Position numbers and translations under genes: made by a program. This document shows positions 44,301 to 54,044 of a DNA stretch of 64,000 nt, piece by piece. Every line of letters starts with the position of its first letter. Positions within the stretch are counted from its first letter, which is position 1. Source of the DNA: Selaginella moellendorffii. Taxonomy: Eukaryota > Streptophyta > Lycopodiopsida > Selaginellales > Selaginellaceae. Location: assembly GCF_000143415.4 (NCBI RefSeq), contig NW_003314261.1, forward strand, positions 930,001 through 994,000, written 5' to 3'. The notes under the pieces were generated by a model that was not told the origin of the DNA, searched no databases, and saw only the letters and a list, made by a program, of their open reading frames with translations.

Positions 44301-46773
44301 TCTGAAAGTGCAGAAAAGAAGTTAAGACCATACAAAAAATGATTGGAGAATGGCCTAAATCATAACATACCAAATAGCATGAGGCCACATGCCATTATTC
44401 AAACATGCTATTGACACCCACGTGAAATTTCGCATTCACAAAATTGGCATGAGCCCTCATGCCATCTTGATATACACACAGCTGCAGGCAAGTAAAAACA
44501 TACATGACAATACGCTAGCCATGAAATTGCAAGGGCCCAAGATGGCATGTGGCCTCATGCCATTTCTAAATGTGGTCCTAAACCATTCCATGGTGAACAT
44601 ACCAGGAAGCACAAGTGCCGAATATCAAGAGGAAGCGGTAGCCACACCAAAGACAGTGCCGCTCGCAACACCGCAACTACTCGTAGCGCCGCTCGCAACA
44701 CCGCAACTGCTCGTAGCGCCGCTCGCACAAACTGCCACTCGCATAAACTGCTGCTCGCAATGCCGCAACCGCTTGTAGACGCAAAAACCACAGCTCACAA
44801 CGCCGCTTACACAAGCAGCGCTCACTGCGCTCAGTGGAACCAAGAACACGGCGCACAAAAATGATAGACCTAGGAATGAGTTCGAGAATTCAAAAATAAC
44901 ACACGCTTGAACGTCACATCAAATCCTCTGACAAACCAGATCTTATGATTCCTCTGACAAATTTCAAACTGAGTAGCTTCTAGACTTTGCTGTCGGAGGT
45001 TGAACTTTGTCACATCATGTCCTTGCCTCGATTCAGCTGTGCCATGTCAGTGATTCGAACTTTCCCATGCCATATCAGCGATCCGCGCCAAGATTATTCG
45101 CCGTGTAAAGGAATAATTATGCTGTGTGTGTACGTCCATTTATGGCAATATAAGGCCATACGCCATTCAAAGAATAATGCTAGTCGAGCATTTTTTGGTG
45201 CATTTTTTGGTTCAAAATTGCATGAGCCCACACGCTATAAAGTTTACCTGTACCAAAAATAGAAATAGCTTTATTTACTTGGGAATTTAAGTGGTTGAGG
45301 CATTTTTAAACTTACAAACACATGCCCTACTTACATTCATTTGGTTGCTTAAAATTCAAAAATATTATAAACCTTTCTTTTTGCATTTTCAATGTTTTCA
45401 ATTATGGTTTTTGATTTTCGCAGGACCAGCCTAGTAATCTATTTGCATCCCGTCATGTTTATAGCTAGCTTTCGTTTGTCCCCTTCGCTAGCCTGAGATA
45501 CATCTGCTCGGCATCTGCCTCTTACAGCATTTGCCCAGAAAGGGCATCTTTCTTCACGCAGCATTTGCCACATGTTTAGGGTTAGGGTTTAGGGTTTAGC
45601 AATTCAGTAGCTTGATAAACATGCAAATACAGAACTTGATGCAAAATCCTTTGATATGTCACAATGCCCCTAGGACCATAAACACATTTCAATAGAGAGG
45701 GTCCTTTCATTTCATAACTCCTTACGTAGATCTTGGTGAAACCAGAGTTAGTGAAGTTGGTTTTTTGTGATCCCGCATCTGATTGTGATGTCCCTTTGCA
45801 GTGTCGATGGAAAGGTCAATGCACACCAAACTGTAGAATCTTGGAGCAAAATAACGGTCGGATCTATGGCAAATGCCCCTGAAACATTGTAAGGCTCGTG
45901 TGGTCTCATGTGGTGTCCGATCGAGATGCTTCTTTGCAGGGTCATTAAGAAGGACATTGTATACCATTCTGTAAAATCTAGTTGCGATCTAACGGTTGGA
46001 TCTCCAGGAAACTCAAAACAATCTCGCGCGTGTCAGAATATTCTAGGAATATACTCCTATGTGCTCCTGAAAATGGCATGCGGCCCCACGCCATTCAAGA
46101 GATAACGCCAGATGACGCCGAGCATTTTTTGGTGCATTTTTTGGGATCAAAATTGCATGAGCCCACACGCTTGAACGTCACATCAAATCCTTTGACAATT
46201 TATTTAGCTGAACATCTGGCATTTTTGGAAATACAAGATGCTTTGGAATATCCAATCATGCATGGTATAAATATAGCGAGGGTATTAAATGATATCCCAA
46301 TCATGATCTTTCTTTTGGATTTCGCGTGCATGCAGTCCGAGGAATGATGACGTTGCGGATTTCTTTTGGATTTCACGCATGCGCGTGCCGATCCAGAAAT
46401 TAATGGTGGCGCCCAAGTCCGAGGAATGATGACGTGGCGGGATTACCAACCGTTGTGACATTTCGCGCGTGTGAGGTTAGGTTTTGCATTTTGCTTCGTA
46501 CTCGCGCTCGCATACTCGCCCTCGCATCGCGCTCCCACTCGCGCTCCCACTTCTCTACAGGTTTCTCGTGTGCATCGGCGTCCACTCGCGCTTGCATCAC
46601 ACTCGGGCTCGCATCGCGCTCGTGTGCATCGGCGTCCACTTCAAGACACACCCAGTTTATAACTTCGCCGCCAACTCCGCCGCCCACTCTGCCACCCACA
46701 CGCAGCCCACTTGGTGTCCCGGGAGATTTCAGCGCCACTCTCCAACTGTAAGTGGCAGAGTAGCCTTGCTGCT
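44301..46773. promoter_or_regulatory. Divergent spacer with palindromes and GCTCGCA-type repeats
   Basis: About 2.5 kb between the two divergent genes. Next to the transposase, 44658-44717 are two exact-length 30-bp units beginning GCCGCTCGCAACACCGCAAC (one mismatch), continuing diverged to about 44830. Next to the accessory gene, 46495-46640 is rich in CTCGCGCTCGCAT-type units. A module of about 95 bp bounded by palindromes at each end is present twice (45142-45236 and 46073-46171), and its continuation (CACACGCTTGAACGTCACAT) also occurs at 44898. A short telomere-like run lies at 45583-45599. Likely the bidirectional promoter region. Confidence 0.5.
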
Positions 46774-49700
46774 ATGATCCGCTGCACACACAGTGCACAT
46801 TCGCCAGCGAGTCCGGTTGTCACGCCTCCATTCGGCTTCAAATGGTAAGTCTTTTAGGCCAAGTAGAAAATGGCATGAGGCCACATGCCATTCAGTAGCA
46901 ACATTGGCATGCACCGATTGGGCTCTCGAGTGCAGTCCGGTTACAGATGGCGTGTAGCCTCACGCCATCTTAGGATGCAGCCTTAAGACATCTGATGCAG
47001 TGGTGAATGGCGTGTGGCCTCACGTTATTTCCAGCTGCTAGCTTTTCATCTGTCAGCTCTAATTGTTGTGCATTTCTGAATAGGCGAGGAATTGCGTTCT
47101 TCTTCCAGCCACTGTCAATGTGGATGCAGAGAAGGGGGAGGAGCTCACCAGTTGGACTTTTGGGATGAAAGGCGAGGATCTGAGGCTGTACAACACAGAT
47201 GGTGGGAGAAAAGAATGCATGGGGATCCTCATCTAAGTGACAGACACTCCATGCAGTTCCATGCAAGAATATGGACTGGCACTTGTGGTAGAGACAGCGT
47301 CTGCCTTCAAGATCCACCTTGCACATCCTAGCGGCTTCCCGGAGGGGGGCAGCGGCTATGAGGAATTCCTAGAGGGAGCTAGGGAGAGGTTGTCCAGGAG
47401 GCCCACAATTTCAAAGACGCTGCGGGTCTATGAAGATCACATGGAATCCACGGACCTCACCTACGGCGATGTTCAAAAACTATATTCCAACATTGAGCCG
47501 TTGAGAGTGCCTCCAGTTTGCGAAGCGAAGGGGAAGGGGGTCGATCTGGAAACTACCCCGAAGCAGAAAAGGGTGGTCAAGCTCAAGCCGACGTCCGACT
47601 CTCCTCCAAAAAAGAAGCTACTCGGTGATGCCATTGCCTTGGGTTCGAACACTACACCCACCAAAAAGAAGAGCCGCAAAGAGTAGAAAGAGCAAGAAGA
47701 GGCAGCAAAAATCGTCGCAGATAATAGTACTTGTTACTATTCCAACAAAGTATATACAATCGACGTGAGCCGTATCGACATCCAAAGCAAATACAACCAC
47801 AGGCTAGTATCTGATGAGTGGGTGGAGAAACTGAAGCAGAAGATGCTGGCAAGTCCAGTAACACCCGACATCACAGACGTGATCCCCTACTACCGAACAA
47901 TGAAGGGCGAGACGAGGTTTCTAGACTTGATCAATAGGAAGGTGTTGGACGATCAGAACATCCGGTTCTATGCCGTCTCCGGGCAGCATTCTAGCTTGGC
48001 GATGCAAGAGATAGTTGTGGATATTATGGTGGGTGAGGAGGTGAAGAAAGTTTTCAAGACAAGAGTTGTCCGCCTGATAAAAGGCAACTCGCCCCTCCGA
48101 TCTATCATATACATTTCCCACGCGCAGAATGTCAAGCAAGAAACGTGCTACAAATCGGGTCTGCACGAGACATTGGCACAAACACGGAAGCTCTAGGTTC
48201 AACTGAAGAAGCCACAAAAACCAGGACAAGGACGTGCACTAGCAACTAGCGCCTGGCAGGTAAGCCTCGTTGCATGTGGCCTCACGCCATTTCCATTGCA
48301 GGAATTCTCGAGTCTTCTCTCAAAAACACTGGGAGTCAATGACACACTCAGCATCCATAACATTCTACTCGCGACAAAAGTTGTTTTTGACAAATGGGTA
48401 GATGTGCTGAGGAGGTACCATGACAGAGAGTTGCCAAACTCAATGGGTGTGGAGGACGGCCGGAAGCCCAATGATTTGAAGCTCAACGCCTTGCGTTTCT
48501 CGCGGTCTCTAGACGACGACGACCTTTTGACAGTGGCTAATGCTCTTCTACGTGGTGAGGTAGTCTTCAACAAGACCAAAATGACTCCCGGCCATATTGT
48601 GACATACGAGGACTTGTGCACGACTCTGAGAGCTCGTGCGCTATTGAAGGATTGGATCTTCGAGCAAGTGGCCGTGGAGAGGGTGAGCATCGACACCACG
48701 CAAGAGATGATGGAAGCGCTAGATTTGTCAAATGAAGACATCGACGAGTACGTGAAGGGGGCCCCCAAGTTCATCGATCTGCTGCGGGATGCCACGAAAA
48801 GTAAAGCTGAGAAGTTGGATCAGTATCCAAATTTCATTAAGATTGATGTCGACCGCCGGCTTCAGAAACAGCTCGACCCCGCAGCAGAGGCCTATCGAGA
48901 ACCTTACCGGGTATACTTGAATTCGGATGAGGATCAAAGGTGGAGGAGCATCGTTTCCCGCGGAGATAAGCAGGTCAAGAACATCTTTTGTGTGATGGAC
49001 TTTACAAACGAGGAGATCACTCATGCAGACGAAATCAGCTCCATCATTGACTTAATGGTGGGACTTGCGGAGGTGGAATCTTCAGTCCACTATATGATCT
49101 ACGACTTCGAATCCTATCACAAGTTCTGGAAGGCCTTGAACGAGGTGAAGGCTCGGTTGAAAGGCAAGGAGATGTGGGAGATCCATGGGATAATGGCTAA
49201 GAAGAAGATACCGACGAATGTCCGCATCTTCACATTCGCCCTTGTTATTGGTCCTGCAGCAGAGTGGGACTGGAGTGACTTCCCAGCTTCGTTCGACAAG
49301 GCCAATCGAATTGATCTGAGGGAGGTCAATTTACCCGTGCCTGAGGAACTGAAGACGGCTATGGAGCTTTCGAATCCAAAGAAAGCTCCAGGTGCAGCAT
49401 GGGAAATGCTCAGCTGGGTCTTCAACGCAATAGCGGGTGGGTCACCTGCTTCCGACTCCAAGGGCAAATGCGTTGTCGAGTACAACTGCGGTGGACTATT
49501 CTTTCAAGCCGCACTACTCAAGGGTGTCCCGTGTGTTGCGGTGACAAACTCCATTGAAGAGGTGACTTCAATGGAGCATATAATTACAGTTGCCAAAGAA
49601 AAATAGTATCTTCTCTGCGAACCTGGTGAGTACACACTTTAAGTTTAAATGTTATCTCACAAGCTCTGTATGCAAGAGCGTGGCCACCCCCAGATGCTGA

Positions 49701-52448
49701 AACGGCGTTAACAGCTACTGTTGAAGATACCCATGTTGGGCCGAGCTCACAACCTGTACAAGGTAAGGTCACGTGAGGCCTCACGCCATTTTGATTATAG
49801 ATCATTGTGAATATTCAGACACGAGGACTGAAAAGCACACTGGTGGCGCATCGAAGAAGGACAAACAGACAAGCAATAGGAAAAAAGGAGGTACAAATTA
49901 TATTTGCAATGGCGTGTGGTCTCATGCCATTCCTTGCAGGAGACACTTCTTCAAAGGCAAAACAGGCAAGCACCAGCCAAGCTCAAACTGACAGTGGTCA
50001 TAAAAAGTGAAAGCACGTTGGACAGTCGTCGAGATCAGAGGCATTTGATTCGAAAAGGAAGAAGGGCAACGAAAAGATGATAGGTAATGCCTCGCGGTTA
50101 TGGCGTGTGTGCTCATGCCATTCATTGCAGATCAAGGGCTGAGTGAAGCAGGCAGTCACCACCTCCTGACTTAGATTCCTATGGCGGACTCCCCTTCCCC
50201 AATCTCAATGGAGAGGTACAATGGATGAGGGATGCTTTTCAAGTCAGGGCCACGTTTTTCTCATCTCGTCGTCTTCGAAGGGTGCAAGAACGTGCAAAAA
50301 CCATGTTAAGACAGTCGGGTGAGGATACGGTCCTAGGTCACGCACTAAAACAGGCTATGGATGTCTTGTATTTTGAGATGGAGACTCGGCCAGATGATTT
50401 TCCCAAGATGGTCCTGGAAGAACAAGCCATCCAGCCTGAGCAGCCTATGGAAGAAATGCAGGAGGGGGATGAGGAGCCAGAGAAAGATAATGAGCAGGAA
50501 GAGCAGAAGGACGAAGAGGAGGACAAAGAAGAGGAGGACGAAGAAGAGGAGGACGAAGAGGACTTGGATGGTCCTCACAATGGTGACGATCACAATAACG
50601 ATGACGACGATGATGACGACGATGGCCAGCCTGAGGTGGCCAAAGAGCAGCGGAGGAAGGTCATACAAGACAAACCATCAGGTAAATAATAGTACATCCA
50701 TTCCTAACCTTTTACCATTTCTAACATTGTCCATGTAGGTCGCAGAGCAAATGGTAAGTAGAGATTATTCAGTTGAATTTACAAACTCTAGCCTTTAGTG
50801 TCGAGGAAGGATAGTGCCAAGCAAGGGTCGAAACGTATGTCCAATCCTTCAGAATCAGCAGTGCGCCCAAGTGATATCGGTCATAGTTCCTCAATAGCAG
50901 TTGATGGTAAATACAGTATAGTCGATTCAATGTGCTAATGAGTTTGTTTTTAGTAGCACGGGAGGATACCATCTCAATCGAAGGGAGATATTTGGACATG
51001 CATATGGATCCACCAGTGGACTCTACTTGCCTACAAGAGTCATCAGAGCTGGTGGAGGCTACTATCCATATCAACGCCAAGCAAGCTGACCACGCTCCAC
51101 TTGATGCTGCCCATACCACTAAGTCAATCTTGTCCACGTATCCAACTGACGGTGACTAGGCGCCATTGGACCCGCATGAGGCCGCCCCAGCCGCCGAGCC
51201 GGTCGTATCCTCATTTCCAACGGACTCAACGTGTGCCCAATCGTCTGACTACGCGCCGTTGGAACCTCCCTACACCGCCCCTGCTGCCTGTTCGGTCATG
51301 TCCACTTTGCCAACGGAGGCACCAACTGAAATGGCGTGTGATCACACGTCATCGGAACCACCCCATGCCACTGTTGAGCCAGTTGTACCAGAGTCTACAG
51401 CTGAAATGGCATGTGCCCACACGCCATCGGATGCGATTGACCCCACATTGTAGAGGAGAGTATTTCCGCCCTTCACGTTTCCTCGACCAAAACCCTCTCA
51501 ACGACCATCGGGAGCACCATTCGCTAATATTGTAGATGGTAAAATTGACTTGTACCATTTTTTATGCTGACGCATTTCATTTCAGAGTCACGGCGAAGGT
51601 ACTGTATCATTTTTGATCTGAACGGTGTCCTTTTCTCCCATGAGCGTGGCTCGTCCTCGAATGTCATTGCACCCTCCAAAGCCTGCAGTCGCAAGTTGGT
51701 CAAAAGAGACAGATTCACATTAATCACACGGGAGAAACTGCGGGATCTAATAATGACTATGCGACACTTAAAACAGAGGGCCGGGTTCAATTTGCAATTG
51801 GGAGTTTGGACATCCATGATGCGCCACAATGCATTAACGTTGCTACAGATGATGCACGATCAGATGCGAGTAATATTACCATTTGACTTTCTCCTAACGC
51901 AGGAGGATTGCTTGACTATGGTCCATGTGAGGGGTAGCAAGCCCATCTTTGTCAAGCCAGAGGCTGTAGTGATGAACCGGACTGCTAGGTCAAGTGAAAT
52001 CCTCATCATCGATGACTCGCCGATTAAAACTGCAACGAACACGCATACATATGCAGTGCACCCCATCTCTTGCAGTATGGAAACTAGGGAGAAGAAACCG
52101 TATGTTCTGGGGGACCTTGCAAAACGGCTTGGAGCGATGGTGATAGAGAACCGGCCAGTCCAGGAGGTGGCTGCAGAAATCAACCAAATGGCAGATGGAA
52201 CGGTATATCAGAAGCTATTTGATCGGACAGACACCAGTCATCATTTATGGCATGTATATTGTCTAGCCAAGCACTATCCGCATCTCCATAATCTGCTCAA
52301 CCGGATGGGTTCTTTGACCACTGAACATGAGCGTGGACGTATTAGAGAAGAGATGGCATTACTATTGGGTTTAAATCCTGATAGTGTGGAGAGTGATGAA
52401 ATTCCAAGATTATTGTATAGGCGTTGGAGGCAAAAAATAATAGTCTGA
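46774..52448 (+). pseudogene. Accessory gene of the transposon: ParB-like domain to FCP1/HAD-phosphatase-like domain, with nonsense mutations
   Basis: Exons with consistent phases: 47084-48259, 48302-49625, 49664-49762, 49801-49890, 49940-50083, 50131-50681, 50739-50753 (15-bp microexon), 50799-50906, 50954-51538 and 51586-52448; a first exon 46774-46844 is tentative. About 1,650 codons. The N-terminal third contains a ParB/Spo0J-N-like stretch (YTIDVSRIDIQSKYNHRLVS, then FYAVSGQHSSLAMQEI). 49200-49600 ends in VVEYNCGGLFFQAALLKGV, faintly like a methylase AdoMet site. 50400-50680 is a Glu/Asp-rich run. The last exon has FCP1-like motifs: CIIFDLNGVLFSHE, LGVWTSMM and ILIIDDSPIKTA. In-frame stops at 47234 (TAA), 47684, 48194, 49604, 51157, 51451 (TAG) and 50008 (TGA), plus one frameshift in 50131-50681. 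The final stop is TGA at 52446. Confidence 0.75.
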
Positions 52449-52866
52449 GATGGCATGTATTTATTTAAAAATGTAACTTATTATGGCATGGGGTTCCATG
52501 CCATTGTATTAATATTAAAAGACAATTCTTTGAGAGGATTTGCATTATACTAGAAGTGTTACAGCATGTTATTGGAAGTCTACAAAGTTGTTTTATTAAT
52601 AAGGGGAAAGTAAAGATTGAATGGGGACTTGGGCTCCACCTAGACTTGGAGCAATTGAGCCAATATTAAAAGGATGGAAAGAAATTAGACGACGATGACA
52701 AGGAGAAGAGAGAGGTGAAGCAGTGGCAGGGGGAGGAGAAGTGATTGAGTAGACATTTCCTTGTTTAAAATAAAATGGCATGTGCCTCAATGCAGTTGAA
52801 TTTTGTTATATTTATATACTATATAAAGGTTTGGAAACCTTATTTTACAAGTGGGATAATGACAAT

Positions 52867-52890
52867 TCCCACTTTAACGAAATAGAGCTT
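52867..52890 (-). repeat. Right terminal inverted repeat (end B)
   Basis: Perfect inverted copy of 40479-40502. Just inside it, TTATCCCACTT-type sequence (on the minus strand) forms a short inverted repeat with the TIR core AAGTGGGA. This end matches the left end of the MITE at 38 of 42 positions. Confidence 0.93.
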
Positions 52891-52894
52891 AAGA

Positions 52895-53354
52895 GAAATT
52901 AATCTGAAAAGTGATGTTCCCACTAGAACATCCTAATTTCCCACCATCTAACCATGACTCAAGTTGAGGTAAACAACTTGTGTTTACATAACCATCTTCG
53001 TGCCACCACATCTAGATTTTATTTGCATTTGCCTCATGTTCTTCTTCAAAGGATGCAACTTGCCATTATTTATAGAATTCCTTAAACACTAATTAAAACT
53101 CTAGTTTGATAAGGTGGTAATATTGGTTTAGGTTTGAGTCTAGTGGAACTTATAAGTCCTTTCATGACCTTTTAAGGGTTGACCATTCCTAAAAAGTACT
53201 CAAACACCATTCCAGTTCACAAGCTTATCAATTCACTTTAGCACAATATTGGAGAGAAACTTCCAAAATACGAAATGCTCAAAGAACGAGCACGAAGCAA
53301 GCAATAAGTGAGTCTCTAAAAAAGGGACACAAGAGGACCAACACATGATATGTG
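52895..53354. other. AT-rich flank of the transposon
   Basis: No gene or repeat recognised. Confidence 0.4.
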
Positions 53355-53736
53355 GAGGAGTCCGAGATGGACCTGATATGGAGTCCAAGATGGAGTCCAA
53401 GATGGACCTAAGATGGAGTCTGAGATGGACCCAAGATGGACCTAAGATGGAGTCTGAGATGGACCCAAGATGGAGTTCAAGATGGAGTTCAAGATGGACC
53501 CAAGATGGAGTCCAAGATGGACTGACGTGGAGTTCAAGATGGAGTTTCAGATAGACCCGAGATGGAGTCCGAAGTGGTGTCTGAGATGGACCTGAGATGG
53601 AGTCCAAGATGGACCCGAGATGGAGTCTAAGATGGAGTCCGAGATAGACCCCCGAAATGGAGTCTGAGATGGAGTCCGAGATAGAGTCCGAGATGGAGTT
53701 TGAGATGGACCCGAGATGGAGTCTAAGATGGATATC
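53355..53736 (+). repeat. Minisatellite of alternating 11/12-bp units
   Basis: About 33 units of AGATGGAGTCYR (12 bp) and AGATGGACCYR (11 bp) in irregular alternation. The minus strand gives an apparent long frame of repeated Ser/Ile/Leu residues that is a by-product of the repeat, not a gene. Confidence 0.9.
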
Positions 53737-53985
53737 CAAAAGTATAGTAGGGAGAGTGTGGAGGTTGCCCAGTGGAGCTAGTTTGGCCAAGAAAGGCTAG
53801 TGTGACCCAGAAAGGCTATGCCCACGTGTTGGATGATGATATATTTACTGAGGAGTCTAAAGTCAGATGTAAGCAACCAAAGGGAACGACTCGAGAGACG
53901 ATCCATGGGGTTCAAATATAGAGGGAAAGGGCCCATGAACAAGAGTGCACCCCCTTTTCCAATCGGTTAAGGGTCTTGGGATAGT

Positions 53986-54044
53986 TGGAGTTAAGCGTCC
54001 TTGGGTTTGAATAGTACTAGGCTGGGTGACCTCCCGGGAAGTCC
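53986..54044 (+). pseudogene. 5S rRNA-derived fragment
   Basis: GAGTTAAGCGTCCTTGGG, then TAGTACTAGGCTGGGTGACC and CTCCCGGGAAGTCC match the 3' half of plant 5S rRNA, including the internal promoter parts (A box, IE and C box region), with a few changes (GTGCTTGGG to GTCCTTGGG, GAGAG to TTGAA, GATGGG to GCTGGG). The 5' half is not recognisable. It may be a 5S pseudogene or the 5S-like part of a Cassandra-type TRIM element. Confidence 0.8.

Larger units (their letters stand above)
40706..52796. repeat. Interspersed 22-bp palindromes (23 copies)
   Basis: Consensus left arm ATGGCRTG, centre NGGCCN, right arm CAYGCCAT. Start positions (each 22 bp, a few degenerate in one arm): 40706, 41010, 41063, 42405, 42462, 44374, 44444, 44542, 45142 (3 bp longer), 45217, 46073, 46152, 46870, 46947, 47007, 48269, 49768, 49909, 50100, 51331, 51406, 52483, 52775. 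Best copies are 44542, 46870, 46947 and 46073. They occur in UTRs and the spacer, inside introns of the accessory gene, and in frame within coding sequence (51331, 51406; also 42405 and 42462 in the transposase). Two more are in the MITE. They could be binding sites for an element-encoded protein. Confidence 0.9.
40479..52890 (+). mobile_element. Large DNA transposon with TIRs, 4-bp TSD, transposase and accessory fusion gene
   Basis: A 12,412-bp element. Both termini carry a perfect 24-bp inverted repeat (40479-40502 and 52867-52890) beginning AAGCTCTATTTCGTTAAAG, and AAGA flanks it on both sides (40475-40478, 52891-52894). Inside each end the TIR core recurs: as a direct copy on the left (CAGTAAAATGAGAC) and as an inverted copy on the right (TCCCACTT). 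It carries a transposase-like gene (minus, 41084-44300) and a divergent large gene (plus, about 46774-52448), with a bidirectional spacer between them. Twenty-three 22-bp palindromes are spread along it and none is seen outside it except in the MITE at 33707. A 4-bp TSD is known in, for example, the Sola, Chapaev and Ginger superfamilies. Assignment to one of these is not proven. Confidence 0.9.

Noticed and set aside
45583-45599. Telomere-like TTTAGGG repeats
   Set aside because: Only about three units; too short to argue for an interstitial telomere.
46970-47326. Minus-strand 118-codon frame over the start of the accessory gene
   Set aside because: It contains the palindrome and lies opposite a plus frame that continues into the ParB-like exon in phase.
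47234-52448. Stop-codon recoding (TAA/TAG read as Gln) in the transposon
   Set aside because: Only about eight such codons occur among roughly 2,700, while CAA and CAG are used freely; an internal TGA and a frameshift also exist. C-to-T decay explains it more simply.
40706-52796. CRISPR-like array
   Set aside because: Repeats are palindromes at irregular spacing from tens of bases to kilobases, without uniform spacers, in a plant genome with introns.
53233-53790. Minus-strand 185-codon frame of repeated Ser/Ile/Leu/Gly
   Set aside because: It is the translation of the minisatellite and has no gene signals.
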